Below, one piece after another: positions 22,566-32,193 of a DNA stretch of 64,000 nt. The notes below the pieces were generated by a model. It worked only from the letters and a program-made list of their open reading frames with translations, did not search any database and was not told where the DNA came from. The DNA lies in the NCBI RefSeq assembly GCF_000423605.1, contig NZ_AUIH01000004.1, positions 155,497-219,496 on the forward strand. The letters run 5' to 3'. This DNA comes from Saccharospirillum impatiens DSM 12546 (lineage in GTDB: Bacteria > Pseudomonadota > Gammaproteobacteria > Pseudomonadales > Natronospirillaceae). Within the stretch, counting starts at the first letter, position 1. Each line of letters opens with the position of its first letter. The position numbers and the translations under genes are program-made.

Positions 22566-22587
22566 AATCGAATCAATGCATTCGATT
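22566..22587. promoter_or_regulatory. Dyad upstream of smc
   Basis: A perfect 8-bp dyad AATCGAAT-caatgc-ATTCGATT lies 52 bp upstream of the smc start. A second hairpin of 10-bp arms with one mismatch (22541-22561) lies closer. No T run follows either on the minus strand. They could be an operator or leader structure, or part of the ccmI message end. Confidence 0.4.
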
Positions 22588-22712
22588 CTAGCGTCAATCG
22601 CGGCTGGTTGAAACCGTCACCCGCCGTCGTTTTTTAGTGTCAGATCAAGGACTTAGATTTCCTGCCAAAAATGAGACGCCAGTCAAGCCGGAACCGGACC
22701 AAGGTCCCGCTA

Positions 22713-23927
22713 TTAGGGTTGACGAACCTCCAGATCAACCTGGAAGTCACTCTGCTCGGTAAGATCAAGTATCACGTCTTCTGCTTCCCAGTCACCTGCC
22801 GCAGGTTCGGCAACCCCCTGAAATGACACCCGGGCGGAAATGACCACCTCGCCCTGGCCACTGAGACCGCCCATCCCGCCCATAGCGTCTGCGTCGGTCA
22901 ACACGACCCTCATGTCACGGGAAGACACCGGCACACGCCTGACAGCCAGGGGCATTCGACTGCCATCCGGGCGAGCATAGACAAACAAAACAGCGGTTTC
23001 CGGCAATCCTTCCCAGGCCGTTGGCAGCGCCAGCCTGACGTCAATGCTGGGACCCAGATCGGCCTCATAGTCGATCCCCTGCTCCGACAGTGCAACCCGG
23101 GACCGGCCGATGAACTCATCAATCAGCCGAGTGTCCGCGGTATCGCCTGCCAATCGTTTCAGGCGCGTCCAATAATCAATGGAAGAGCGATAGGATTGGA
23201 GTTCAAACGTCAGGCGACCGGCAAAGCCGAGTGCCAGGGTGTTCTGAGCATTGTATTCAAGTGCCTCCTGAAACCGCTCCAGTGCGGGCTCAGCTTGCTC
23301 TTGCGCCCACAGGGTCTGGCCCAGATAGGCCAGAATCATCGATTCGTCTTCCGCATTGCGCGGTCCTTCACGCAGCAACGTCAGCACGCGTTCAAGCGTT
23401 GGCTGTGCCCGACTGAACTGACCCAGCTCCATTTGCATGTTGGCCAGCCGGAACCAGCCTTCCATATCGTCGGGGTGTTCCTGAAGCAAAGCTTCGTAAC
23501 CATCAAGCGTTTCCATAAGATCGGCTTCGGTCGGGTCCGGATCAGACGCCAGTGCGATGAAATTATTGCGCACCTCGACTGCATCCGACGCGCCCCAAAA
23601 CCCATAGAGCCCCCAGGCCGCACCAGACATAACGACGCCGGTGGCAACCACAACAAACAGCGGCACTGCTCGCCCGGGATCGGTATCACCGGCTTTGCGC
23701 GTATCTTCGAGCAAGGCGCGCTCGGTTTCTTCCTTGAACTGTTGGTAGTCGGTGTCTTCCAGATCCCCGCGCTGATGCTCTTCATCAAGCGCCTGTAAGC
23801 GGCTTTTGTGAATCTGGATGGACTCGGCAACCGAGTCACGCTCTGAGGCATTACCCCGTCGCCGTGCCAGCGTTGCAACAAACATCAACGCCACCAGCAA
23901 CAGTGCACCAAATATAAAAATGGCCAT
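22713..23927 (-). CDS. ccmI: Cytochrome c biogenesis protein CcmI
   Basis: CcmI holds apocytochrome c for heme ligation together with CcmF and CcmH. The 404-residue protein starts with a membrane helix (IFIFGALLLVALMFVATLA), a helical loop, and a second membrane helix near residues 77-95. A TPR-rich periplasmic domain follows (about 120-280), and the C-terminal part is a beta-rich domain as in longer CcmI forms. It is the last gene of the ccm operon and starts 5 bp after ccmH. Confidence 0.93.
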   Translation of the reverse strand: MAIFIFGALLLVALMFVATLARRRGNASERDSVAESIQIHKSRLQALDEEHQRGDLEDTDYQQFKEETERALLEDTRKAGDTDPGRAVPLFVVVATGVVMSGAAWGLYGFWGASDAVEVRNNFIALASDPDPTEADLMETLDGYEALLQEHPDDMEGWFRLANMQMELGQFSRAQPTLERVLTLLREGPRNAEDESMILAYLGQTLWAQEQAEPALERFQEALEYNAQNTLALGFAGRLTFELQSYRSSIDYWTRLKRLAGDTADTRLIDEFIGRSRVALSEQGIDYEADLGPSIDVRLALPTAWEGLPETAVLFVYARPDGSRMPLAVRRVPVSSRDMRVVLTDADAMGGMGGLSGQGEVVISARVSFQGVAEPAAGDWEAEDVILDLTEQSDFQVDLEVRQP

Positions 23928-23932
23928 AAAGG

Positions 23933-24394
23933 TTAAGAATCCTTTTCCAGCAGTGTCTGTAGACGGGTTCGCTCATCGGCACTGAGTTCATCCGGCGGCT
24001 CGCTTCCGGAACGCCTGGCCAGCCAGGTCACCGTGCCTGCACCGAGCAACAGGGCCAATACAGGCCCAAGCCAGAGCCAGACGGTGCCCCAGTCGAGTCG
24101 TGGCTGGTAGATCACAAATTCGGTATAGCGATCGATCATATAGCTAACCACCTGTTCATCGCTGTAGCCCAGGTGCAGTAGCTCATAGGTCTTATTACGC
24201 ATATCGTCGGCAATGGGCGAGTTGGAGCCCGCGATGTTCTGGTTTTCGCATTTCGGACAACGCAGTTGCTGGGTGAGATCCAGATACCGCTCACGCAGTG
24301 TGTCGTTATCAAATATCAGAGTTTCTTGCTCGGCAACGGCAAACAGCGACATCATCAGCAAGCCCGCCACAAGCAATCGGTTACTCCATCGCAT
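23933..24394 (-). CDS. ccmH: Cytochrome c maturation protein CcmH
   Basis: CcmH is a membrane-anchored thiol reductant for the CXXCH heme-binding site of apocytochrome c. The 153-residue protein has a signal helix, the LRCPKCENQNIAGSNSPIA motif with the redox pair Cys46/Cys49, and one C-terminal membrane helix near 105-125. This is the short, CcmL-type form, with the TPR part supplied by separate ccmI. Its 5' end overlaps ccmG by 14 bp. Confidence 0.95.
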   Translation of the reverse strand: MRWSNRLLVAGLLMMSLFAVAEQETLIFDNDTLRERYLDLTQQLRCPKCENQNIAGSNSPIADDMRNKTYELLHLGYSDEQVVSYMIDRYTEFVIYQPRLDWGTVWLWLGPVLALLLGAGTVTWLARRSGSEPPDELSADERTRLQTLLEKDS

Positions 24395-24914
24395 CGTATA
24401 CCGCCTTTAACTTGTTCTCCCACAACGCCGAATCAATCGGGCCCTGAAACCGGTGACGAATGATGCCCGAGGAGTCGACGAAAAAGGTTTCCGGCGCTCC
24501 GGTCACACCCAGCTCGAACCCGAGGTCACCGTTGGGATCAAAGACGTCAATGTCATAGGGGTTGGCGTAGTCGCGCAACCAGGTGACCGCCAGGTCACGG
24601 TCATCTTTGTAATTAACACCGATGATGCGCACGCCCTCACTCGCCAGGCTATTAAGGTAGGGGTGTTCGAACTTGCACGACGGACACCAGGTCGCCCAGA
24701 AATTCATCAGGTAGGGGTCACCGTCGAGGTTCTCTTCAGTCAGCGTTCGCTGGCTGTCATTGACATCGGTGAGGCGAAACGCAGGCATTTCCCGGCCTTC
24801 CAGTGCTGAGTCCATTTCCTGGGGGTTAACCCCGGTTAACAGGGCAAAACCGAACAGGCTCATCATCACAGCGATGGCGATAAATGGCAGAAAGAAAACC
24901 AGTCGCTTACTCAC
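24381..24914 (-). CDS. ccmG: Thiol:disulfide interchange protein CcmG (DsbE)
   Basis: CcmG is a periplasmic thioredoxin-like protein tethered by an N-terminal helix; it passes electrons from CcdA/DsbD to the cytochrome c maturation machinery. The 177-residue protein has the membrane anchor (residues 5-27) and the active site WATWCPSCKFEHP (Cys77, Cys80), with the family's GVNYKDD strand. It overlaps ccmF by 4 bp and ccmH by 14 bp. Confidence 0.96.
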   Translation of the reverse strand: MSKRLVFFLPFIAIAVMMSLFGFALLTGVNPQEMDSALEGREMPAFRLTDVNDSQRTLTEENLDGDPYLMNFWATWCPSCKFEHPYLNSLASEGVRIIGVNYKDDRDLAVTWLRDYANPYDIDVFDPNGDLGFELGVTGAPETFFVDSSGIIRHRFQGPIDSALWENKLKAVYDAME

Positions 24915-26863
24915 AACGTCACCCCCGACTTTCTCCGGTAGCGCCTATCCAGTACCGCCACTACACCGCCCAATGCCATCAACAGCGCCCCGAGCCAGAT
25001 CCAGCGGATAAAAGGTTTTACCTGCAACCGCAATGACCAGACCTGGCGGCTGTCATCCAGCGGCTCAGCCAAGGAGGCGTAGAGATCGCGGAACAAGCCC
25101 GCATCAATACCCGCTTCAGTCATGGTGTTGGACTGGACGGTATAAAACCGCTTTTCGGGCGTGAGAATAGCCACCTGACGATCATTCTTCAGCACCGCCA
25201 GACGACCCTGATCCCCCCTGAAATTTGAACCACTGATGACGTCGGTGCCTGCAAACTCAAAATCATAGTTGCCCATGGTTACCCGGTCTCCCGGACCCAT
25301 GCGGTAATCACGCGTCACTTCGTAATTCGACACCAGCACCACGCCAATCACGGCAAAAACCAACCCCAGGTGCGCCAGCCACATTCCCCAGAATCCACCA
25401 CCAGCTCGCGCCAGAGCACGCCAGGGGTTGCTCGCATTGCGGGTCCGGTCAAGCAGCAACCGAACCAGACCAGCCAACAACCAGAACGCCAGCGACAGGC
25501 CCAACCAGACTTGCCAGTGAAAGCGGCCAGCAACCAGCAATGGCAGCACCAGGCCGGCTACAACGGCCAGCGGAATACCGACTTTCAATAAGGTGGAAAG
25601 GTCCTGGCCCGGGTGTCGCTTCCAGCGCAACAGCTGCCCCACGGCCACCAATGACAGCAGAAACACCATAAAGAAATTGAACATGGCGTTAAAATAAGGG
25701 GCTCCGACGGATATTTTGCGCAGGTTCAACGCATCAAATACCAGTGGAAACAAGGTTCCCAGCAACACCATAAAGGTAATAACAACCAGAATGATGTTAT
25801 TGAACTGCAGGAACGTTTCCCGCGACAACAAGCGGTATTCACCGGCAACGCGTATTTGAGAGGCGCGCACGGCATACAGCAGCAAAGAACCCCCAACGGT
25901 CACCAGAAGAATGGCCAGAATAAAGACGCCGCGTTCCGGGTCCGTGGCAAAGGAATGCACGCTGGTCAGAACACCACTACGCACCAGAAAGGTACCCAGC
26001 AAACTGAAGGAGAACGCCATAATGGCCAGCAACAGTGTCCAGGACTTGAACAGATTGCGTTTTTCAGTCACCGCCTGGGAATGAATCAGCGCGGTACCTA
26101 CAAGCCATGGCATAAAAGACGCGTTTTCGACCGGGTCCCAGAACCACCAGCCGCCCCAACCGAGCTCGTAATAGGCCCACCAGCTGCCAAGTGCAATGCC
26201 GACGGTCAGAAACGCCCAGGCGACATTAGTCCAGGGGCGGGACCAGCGCACCCAGCCGGCATCAAAGCGACCGGTAATCAGCGCCGCGATGGCAAACGCA
26301 AAAGCGACCGAAAAGCCGACATACCCCATGTAGAGTGTCGGTGGATGCAGAATCAGCCCAATGTCCTGCAGCAGCGGGTTCAGGTCAGCACCGTCACCCG
26401 GCGGAATCGGTAACAATCGGTCAAACGGATTGGAGGTTTCCAGTAAAAACAATAAAAAGGCAACGGCGATGATGCCCATGACACCCAACACCGCGCTCTT
26501 CAATTCGAGTGACAGACTGCGAGCAAACAGACTGACCGCAACGGCCCACCCTGCCAGCATCAGTATCCACAACAGCATGGAGCCTTCGTGGTTACCCCAG
26601 GTGGCGGAAATCTTGTAGAACCAGGGCAGTCGCGTGTTCGAGTTTTCGGAAACAATCCGAACGGAAAAATCATCGTTCACGAAGCTGGCAACGAGCAAAC
26701 CAAAGCCAACACACAGAAACACGAACAACCCCCATGTCCAGGCGGGGGCTGTGCGCTGATAGCCCGGATGCCCGGCAACGACACCGTACAAGGGCATAAT
26801 GGCCAGACCCAGGGCCATCAGAAACGCCAGGATCAGGGAAAATTGTCCAAATTCCGGTAACAT
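24911..26863 (-). CDS. ccmF: Heme lyase subunit CcmF
   Basis: CcmF attaches heme from holo-CcmE to apocytochrome c. The 650-residue polytopic membrane protein has the heme-handling WWD motif (WGGWWFWDPVENASFMPWL) and about fifteen hydrophobic segments, at the usual family length. It is separated from ccmE by 8 bp. No disruption was seen. Confidence 0.96.
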   Translation of the reverse strand: MLPEFGQFSLILAFLMALGLAIMPLYGVVAGHPGYQRTAPAWTWGLFVFLCVGFGLLVASFVNDDFSVRIVSENSNTRLPWFYKISATWGNHEGSMLLWILMLAGWAVAVSLFARSLSLELKSAVLGVMGIIAVAFLLFLLETSNPFDRLLPIPPGDGADLNPLLQDIGLILHPPTLYMGYVGFSVAFAFAIAALITGRFDAGWVRWSRPWTNVAWAFLTVGIALGSWWAYYELGWGGWWFWDPVENASFMPWLVGTALIHSQAVTEKRNLFKSWTLLLAIMAFSFSLLGTFLVRSGVLTSVHSFATDPERGVFILAILLVTVGGSLLLYAVRASQIRVAGEYRLLSRETFLQFNNIILVVITFMVLLGTLFPLVFDALNLRKISVGAPYFNAMFNFFMVFLLSLVAVGQLLRWKRHPGQDLSTLLKVGIPLAVVAGLVLPLLVAGRFHWQVWLGLSLAFWLLAGLVRLLLDRTRNASNPWRALARAGGGFWGMWLAHLGLVFAVIGVVLVSNYEVTRDYRMGPGDRVTMGNYDFEFAGTDVISGSNFRGDQGRLAVLKNDRQVAILTPEKRFYTVQSNTMTEAGIDAGLFRDLYASLAEPLDDSRQVWSLRLQVKPFIRWIWLGALLMALGGVVAVLDRRYRRKSGVTL

Positions 26864-26871
26864 AATACTCC

Positions 26872-27360
26872 TCAGTAACCGTAGCTGCTGGTGGCATTGG
26901 CGCCAGAGGCGTCAGCACCGGTATTGTTGGAGGCCTGCTCTGCTCGCTCCAGCGCATCGGTAATTTCCACCGGCATGTAGGTTTCATCGTGCTTGGCCAG
27001 CACTTCACTGGCAACGACGATACCGGCACTGTTCAACTGGCCGATAGCGACAACACCATCACCTTCGCGAAACAGGTCGGGTAAAATGCCGTCGTATTCG
27101 ACGGTGACGTCGGCGGCGAAATCAGTCACCACAAACTGCACTTTCAAGGTTTCATCTTCACGCGTGACTGACCCTTCGCGCACCATGCCTCCGGCCCGGA
27201 TCTGACGATCCAGCGGCGCTTCACCGCGAGCGATGTCCGATGGTGAATAGAAGAAATTCATGTTTTGTCCCAGAGCAAACAACACCAGCAATACAGTGAC
27301 CCCAACGCCACCGGTCCCGAGCAAAATCAGCATCAATCGTTGTTTACGTTTTGGATTCAT
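26872..27360 (-). CDS. ccmE: Heme chaperone CcmE
   Basis: CcmE binds heme covalently in the periplasm and hands it to CcmF. The 162-residue protein has a single N-terminal membrane helix, a beta-barrel OB fold, and the heme-binding histidine in [10 protein letters not shown] (His124, with Tyr128). A short flexible C-terminal tail follows, rich in Ala, Asn and Gly. The start overlaps the ccmD stop by 4 bp. Confidence 0.96.
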   Translation of the reverse strand: MNPKRKQRLMLILLGTGGVGVTVLLVLFALGQNMNFFYSPSDIARGEAPLDRQIRAGGMVREGSVTREDETLKVQFVVTDFAADVTVEYDGILPDLFREGDGVVAIGQLNSAGIVVASEVLAKHDETYMPVEITDALERAEQASNNTGADASGANATSSYGY

Positions 27361-27533
27361 CGTTGCTCCCGCCGCATCCGGCGCTTGTGATCGGAAATCA
27401 GTCGTTGGCGATGCAAACGCGGTGCGACCACGTTGAACGCGATCACCGCTGCACCCACGGCATAGGCAGACCAGACATAGACACCGTGGTCACCCATGGC
27501 CAGAAAGGCCGAAAAAGACTCAAAAGCACCCAT
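27357..27533 (-). CDS. ccmD: Heme exporter protein CcmD (58 aa)
   Basis: This short gene of 58 codons plus stop starts at an ATG sharing one base with the ccmC stop and ends overlapping ccmE by 4 bp. The product begins [20 protein letters not shown], has one membrane helix ([19 protein letters not shown]), and a very basic C-terminus ending RRMRREQR. The DHGVYVW motif and tail are typical of CcmD, which helps release holo-CcmE from the CcmABC complex. Confidence 0.95.
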   Translation of the reverse strand: MGAFESFSAFLAMGDHGVYVWSAYAVGAAVIAFNVVAPRLHRQRLISDHKRRMRREQR

Positions 27534-28294
27534 TATTGGCCCTCTGAAAATCGGTTTAGCTCATCTTCAACCCAGCGTGACTTGCGTTCACGTTGCAGGA
27601 TTTCGAGCCGGGTACGCATCAGTACCCAAGCCATGCTGGCCAGATAAAACCCCAGTATGGCCATCAAAAAAGGGATCAGCATACTGGTGTGCATGGGCGG
27701 CGCTTCCGTGAATTTCAGGGTGGCCGGCTGATGCAGCGTGTTCCACCATTCGACCGAAAACTTAATAATGGGTAAATTGACCACTCCAACCAGGGCCAGA
27801 ATTGCAGCGGCACGATCACCACTCTCCGGACGTTCCATGGCGTTGTGCAGTGCCCAAAGACCCAAATAGAGTAAAAGCAGCACAAGCATCGAGGTCAGCC
27901 GGGCATCCCATTCCCACCAGGTTCCCCAGGTTGGCTTGCCCCAGATGGCACCCGTCACCAGCGCCAGCAGGGCCATACTGGCACCAACAGGAATGCACTG
28001 TTTGGCAACGAAAAACGCCAGTTTCATTTTCCAAACCAGACCCACAAGGCCCAAAACCGCAATGGCGGCGTAGATCGCTTGCGACAGAAACGCCGACGGA
28101 ACATGGATAAAAATGATCCGGTAACTGTTGCCCTGCAGTCGCTCAACCGGTGCGAACAGCAGGCCCCAGACCAGCGCCGTGGCAATGATCAGCGTCGCCG
28201 CCCAGCCAAGCCAGAAACTCCAGGGTTGGCTCATGGTGTAAAACCACTTCGGCGACGACCATTTGTGAAACCACCGGACAAAGGCTTGCCACAT
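27533..28294 (-). CDS. ccmC: Heme exporter protein CcmC
   Basis: CcmC loads heme onto CcmE. The 253-residue protein has six membrane helices and the WWD motif (TWGTWWEWDARLTSMLVL), flanked by conserved histidines. It sits between ccmB (48 bp gap) and ccmD (1-bp overlap). Confidence 0.96.
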   Translation of the reverse strand: MWQAFVRWFHKWSSPKWFYTMSQPWSFWLGWAATLIIATALVWGLLFAPVERLQGNSYRIIFIHVPSAFLSQAIYAAIAVLGLVGLVWKMKLAFFVAKQCIPVGASMALLALVTGAIWGKPTWGTWWEWDARLTSMLVLLLLYLGLWALHNAMERPESGDRAAAILALVGVVNLPIIKFSVEWWNTLHQPATLKFTEAPPMHTSMLIPFLMAILGFYLASMAWVLMRTRLEILQRERKSRWVEDELNRFSEGQ

Positions 28295-28342
28295 GCTAGA
28301 GATACTCCCACCGTCCGGTCCATCCGGACGGCCTGTTCGAAT

Positions 28343-29020
28343 TCAATCGCCCACCGCAATGCGCAGGGCGGCAACGGTCAGCAGGGGCGCCAGCGCCAGC
28401 GACCCGGTGGTCATGGCCGCCAGCATCGCCAATTGTGCCAGCCAGGGCAGACCCGCCACCTGAGCCTGAACTGCGCCCGTTCCAAAGATAATAACCGGCA
28501 CAAACAACGGCATAATGAGTAGGGTCAATAATAAGCCGCCTTTTTGCAAACCCACCGTCAGTGCAGCGCCAATGCCGCCTATCAGACTCAGACTGAGCGT
28601 TCCGAGCGCCAGAGTCAGCATCAACAGCGGCAATGCACTACCGGGCAGCCCCAGCATCACCGATAATAACGGTGCCATAACAGTGAGCGGCAGCCCGGTC
28701 ACCAGCCAGTGCACCCCAACCTTGCACACAACAAGAGACGTCGGTGGCAGTGCGGCCAGGAGCATCTGCTCCAACGAGCCGTCTTCATAGTCACTTCGAA
28801 ACAACAGATCGAGTGACAATAAATTGGCCAGCAATGCACCGACCCACAACACTCCGGGGGCCATCTCGGCCAGTTTGGCCATATCCGGTGTTACGCCCAG
28901 TGGGAACAACACAACAACAATCAGGAAAAACAACAATGGGTTGGCCAGGTCTGAACGCCGCCGATAAGCCAACTGCATTTCACGACGGAACACGGAGCTG
29001 AGCAGGGGCAGAAGCGTCAT
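28343..29020 (-). CDS. ccmB: ABC-type heme exporter permease CcmB
   Basis: CcmB is the membrane subunit of the CcmAB transporter that frees heme-loaded CcmE. The 225-residue protein has six hydrophobic segments and the conserved N-terminal FRREMQLAYRRRSDLANPLLFF region. It overlaps ccmA by 4 bp. Confidence 0.94.
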   Translation of the reverse strand: MTLLPLLSSVFRREMQLAYRRRSDLANPLLFFLIVVVLFPLGVTPDMAKLAEMAPGVLWVGALLANLLSLDLLFRSDYEDGSLEQMLLAALPPTSLVVCKVGVHWLVTGLPLTVMAPLLSVMLGLPGSALPLLMLTLALGTLSLSLIGGIGAALTVGLQKGGLLLTLLIMPLFVPVIIFGTGAVQAQVAGLPWLAQLAMLAAMTTGSLALAPLLTVAALRIAVGD

Positions 29021-29652
29021 GACCCGCCTCCCAGCGCCAGTGTTCTCACGGTTTCACTGTCAAGACCGTGGTGGCTGGTCATAATGACACTGCCCCCTGC
29101 CCGGGCGAATTCTATGATACGGGCTTTAAGGCGTTCGGTAGCCTCCACGTCGAGTGCCGTCAGAGGTTCATCCAACACCCAGGCGCGCACCCGATCCGGT
29201 TCCAGTGGCAAATAGAGCCGGGCCAGGGCCACTCGTCGCTGTTGCCCGGCCGATAACTGATGACTGGGTACATCTTCAAACCCCCGCAAGCCCACTGTGT
29301 CCAGCGCATCCCAGACGACCGACTCCGCGACACGAATACCATGCAACGCCAGCGCATAAGCCATATTTTCGAGCGGCGATTGTAACAACGTCACCGCTGG
29401 CCTATGGGCGATATACCAAATCTTTTCACAGGGTTCGCCGGTACTTTCCGGGGAATTCGGGAACCAGGTAACGACTCCTTCAACCACCGAACTGATGCCT
29501 ACCAGGCGTCGCAGCAGGGTCGTCTTTCCGGACCCGTTCGGACCCGTCAGATGCAGGATTTCACCGCCTGATACGTCAAACGACAAATCCCTGAAAAGGT
29601 GCCGGTCATCGCGCTCGCAATCCAGTCCAACTGCGGACAACACTTGGGCCAT
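29017..29652 (-). CDS. ccmA: Cytochrome c biogenesis ATP-binding protein CcmA
   Basis: CcmA is the ATPase of the CcmAB complex. The 211-residue ABC protein has Walker A GPNGSGKTTLL, signature LSAGQQRRVALARL, Walker B AWVLDEPLTALD and the switch histidine MTSHH. It is the first gene of ccmA-B-C-D-E-F-G-H-I, all tightly packed on the minus strand. Confidence 0.95.
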   Translation of the reverse strand: MAQVLSAVGLDCERDDRHLFRDLSFDVSGGEILHLTGPNGSGKTTLLRRLVGISSVVEGVVTWFPNSPESTGEPCEKIWYIAHRPAVTLLQSPLENMAYALALHGIRVAESVVWDALDTVGLRGFEDVPSHQLSAGQQRRVALARLYLPLEPDRVRAWVLDEPLTALDVEATERLKARIIEFARAGGSVIMTSHHGLDSETVRTLALGGGS

Positions 29653-29679
29653 GGTCTGTCTCTGAAAAAAGGTCGCGGG

Positions 29680-29685
29680 ATTATA
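29680..29685 (-). promoter_or_regulatory. Candidate -10 box of the ccm operon
   Basis: A perfect TATAAT reads on the minus strand 28 bp upstream of the ccmA ATG. No good -35 hexamer is visible at 16-18 bp, so the promoter may need an activator. The rest of the 278-bp gap up to 29931 shows no gene. Confidence 0.4.
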
Positions 29686-29930
29686 CCCAGTCGGGCCCCG
29701 GAATACGAAAGTCTGACCGGTATTCGGTGGTTTCGGCGCTACAGTCTGTGGCCGCTGAGCCGTTAACCATTGTGGTTGAATTGGGTGTTGGCCACCTTAG
29801 CGAGTGCAGGCCTGCCCGGTTGCCTGCACGGACTAAAGGCACCGGTCAACCCCGCAAACACCTGGCGCCTGACTGGTATTTCCCGGCGACCGGGGTATGG
29901 TTAAATTTCCTTGAATGCACGGACCTGTAA

Positions 29931-31850
29931 ATGGCTGGCATAGATCGCAGTGACGCGATAAAGCGTCCTACAGACAGCACACTGACACCGCGAACACTGG
30001 ATCGTGGCAGTGAGCCTGTGATTCGCGTTCCGGCCGACGGCATAGAAGCACTTCGGCCTTCCCTGCCCGCGCTTGCTGTTGTCGTGGAACAAACGGTGAT
30101 GGGCAGTCGTGACAAACCGCTCTACGATCTGGTGTTATCCCTCAATCAGCAGTGGGTGCGCGTGCAGAGTGAGCGCGCTATCCCGCCGGGTACGGTATTG
30201 ATGGTGGAGGCAACACCAGAGAATCAGTTGAGGGTCCTCCCCCAGGTTGATGCCGCGCAACTGAACCGCATGATGCAAGCTTCCCTGCAATTCTGGCAGG
30301 CGCATTCGCTACCACGAGCCCATACCACGCAGATGCCAGCCCCACCCTCGGTCACAGCCTTGCAAACCCTGGCCGGTGGCGCCCCGGAGTTGCAGGCTAT
30401 GGTGCAATGGCTCAGCCAGAAACCAGCACTCTCAGCCCAATCCATCGCGCAGTGGATGCAAGCATTCAGCCCACTGGCCCGGTTGCAACCGCCCGTTACC
30501 AGCCTATCCTCGACACCTCTGTTACCCGCTCAGTCACCGACGGTGACGAACGCCGTGACTGGCCAGCCATCGCCACTGCCCGGTTCTGTTACGACCACCA
30601 TGGGCGCTCAGCCAATAGCACCCTTACTGCTTGCCAGTGCCTTGGTTCCTGGGGTAAGTACCAGTCCTATTGCCGCAGCTTCAGGGCTTATGAGGCCCGT
30701 ACCCCACCCCGGCGCAACGGTCATGCTGATTCCACTTCCGGCCGGAGCGCCGTCATTGCCAGCCGGAACGGCCCTGGTGCTGCCAGTCGGAAGCGGTCAG
30801 GCTCATCGACCCGCGGCGACTCACCCTGGAATGCCAACGCCGCAGCCGGCCCAACCGGGTTCGCATCAAGTAAACCTGATACCCGCGGCCCTGGTAACCA
30901 GGCCGATATCACCGCCAACCTTGCAGTCGGCGATGACTGTACTGAATTCCGGTGCCACTGGAGCGGCTGCTCCGACCGCACTAGGCACTCCCCTCAAAGC
31001 ACCTCAAAGCGCCTCAACAACGGTGCCACCGGGACAGTCGGGAACCACGCCCGTGAGCCTGAACCCAACCGCCACGCCCGCTGATCCGCTGCTGTCGACG
31101 ACCCGATTCAGCACGTTACCCGGCCCGGCTGGCGCGCCCGGGCAGGCCAGCGGCGAACAACGCCAGCCCGTCCCGCTGGAAGTCCGGTTATCTCAATGGC
31201 TGGCGGTACTCGATAGCCGCATTCAGCAGCACCCGGCAAGCTTGCAACAGGCTCTGGCGCAACAGGCCCAGCGTCTGTTGAATACACCGTCGCCCGGTTA
31301 CGCGCCTGGCGTCACCGTACAAAACCAGGCCGGGTCAGCCCCAATCAAACAGGATGACCTGCAGCCACTGTTGCAACTGAGAACATTGCTGGAGAGCATG
31401 CAAGGCAAGACCCAGAACAATGCTATTCAGCAGGCCCTGGGCAGCCTGGCCAACCCCGATGCACCGCCGGTTCAGCAGCTGAGCATTCCGCTGCTCTGGC
31501 TGGGGCCAAATCACTGGCTAAATATGGAATGGTGGCAGGAGAAACCCGACAGCGACGATACTGAGGCGGCCGCAGCGCAAAAGCACCCCTTCCGGTTTCG
31601 CCTGTTCTTTGAACTCACACCGCTGGCCCCATTGTGCGCTGACTTGCACTGGACACCCGACCACACCGACGTGATCTTCTGGTCGCAGGACCAGGGCACC
31701 CTCGGCATCATCAACAGTCACCTGGACACCCTGGAACAGTGGACCCAAGGGCTGGGCGAGCGCGCACTGCAAACTCGCCACGGCATGCCGCCCAAAAAGA
31801 CGACCCCCGAACCCGACCAATTCAAACCCCTGGTGGACATTCGTACATGA
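29931..31850 (+). CDS. FliK-like flagellar hook-length control family protein
   Basis: This 639-residue protein is low-complexity and rich in Pro, Ala, Gln and Thr from about residue 110 to 470. The C-terminal 150 residues resemble the FliK/Flg_hook domain (SIPLLWLGPNHWLNMEWW and FRFRLFFELTPLAPLCADLHW). FliK measures hook length by interacting with FlhB. It lies next to the ccm operon and is translationally coupled (ATGA) to an FlhB-like gene, as in Pseudomonas, away from the main flagellar cluster. It may act in flagellar export, but its exact role is not known. Confidence 0.75.
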   Translation: MAGIDRSDAIKRPTDSTLTPRTLDRGSEPVIRVPADGIEALRPSLPALAVVVEQTVMGSRDKPLYDLVLSLNQQWVRVQSERAIPPGTVLMVEATPENQLRVLPQVDAAQLNRMMQASLQFWQAHSLPRAHTTQMPAPPSVTALQTLAGGAPELQAMVQWLSQKPALSAQSIAQWMQAFSPLARLQPPVTSLSSTPLLPAQSPTVTNAVTGQPSPLPGSVTTTMGAQPIAPLLLASALVPGVSTSPIAAASGLMRPVPHPGATVMLIPLPAGAPSLPAGTALVLPVGSGQAHRPAATHPGMPTPQPAQPGSHQVNLIPAALVTRPISPPTLQSAMTVLNSGATGAAAPTALGTPLKAPQSASTTVPPGQSGTTPVSLNPTATPADPLLSTTRFSTLPGPAGAPGQASGEQRQPVPLEVRLSQWLAVLDSRIQQHPASLQQALAQQAQRLLNTPSPGYAPGVTVQNQAGSAPIKQDDLQPLLQLRTLLESMQGKTQNNAIQQALGSLANPDAPPVQQLSIPLLWLGPNHWLNMEWWQEKPDSDDTEAAAAQKHPFRFRLFFELTPLAPLCADLHWTPDHTDVIFWSQDQGTLGIINSHLDTLEQWTQGLGERALQTRHGMPPKKTTPEPDQFKPLVDIRT

Positions 31851-32191
31851 CCGATCAAAAAACCGGAACCAAGGCGGCCGCCCTGGAATACAAAGGCCAG
31901 AAAACACCGATCGTCAGCGCCCTGGGCACCGACGAAATGGCCGATGCCATCGTTGCCCTGGCTAAAGAACACGGTGTGCCGATCTATCAGGATGAAGACC
32001 TGGTCAACATCCTGACGCGCCTCAACACGGGCCAGGACATCCCCCCTGCCCTGTACGAATGGGTTGCCGGCATTCTGGCGTTCTCGTTCTTTTTGCGCGA
32101 CAAAGTCCCGGAGGGTTTCTCACCCACAGCGACTCGCTCGGCTTATCAGAAAGTTCGGGAAGCGTATTCTGGATCAGACACTGATTCATGA
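31847..32191 (+). CDS. FlhB C-terminal-domain-like protein (FlhX type)
   Basis: This 114-residue protein corresponds only to the cytoplasmic C-terminal domain of FlhB/YscU export gate proteins, lacking the membrane part. Typical phrases are ALEYKGQKTPIVSALG and LNTGQDIPPALYEWVAGILAF. The autocleavage NPTH motif is absent, as in other stand-alone FlhX proteins that can partly replace the cleaved FlhB fragment. The start overlaps the FliK-like stop by 4 bp. Confidence 0.82.
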   Translation: MTDQKTGTKAAALEYKGQKTPIVSALGTDEMADAIVALAKEHGVPIYQDEDLVNILTRLNTGQDIPPALYEWVAGILAFSFFLRDKVPEGFSPTATRSAYQKVREAYSGSDTDS

Positions 32192-32193
32192 CC

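Noticed and set aside
29727..29930. Short plus-strand open frame between ccmA and the FliK-like gene
   Set aside because: 67 codons, no domain, no good ribosome-binding site; the region is better read as a divergent promoter region.
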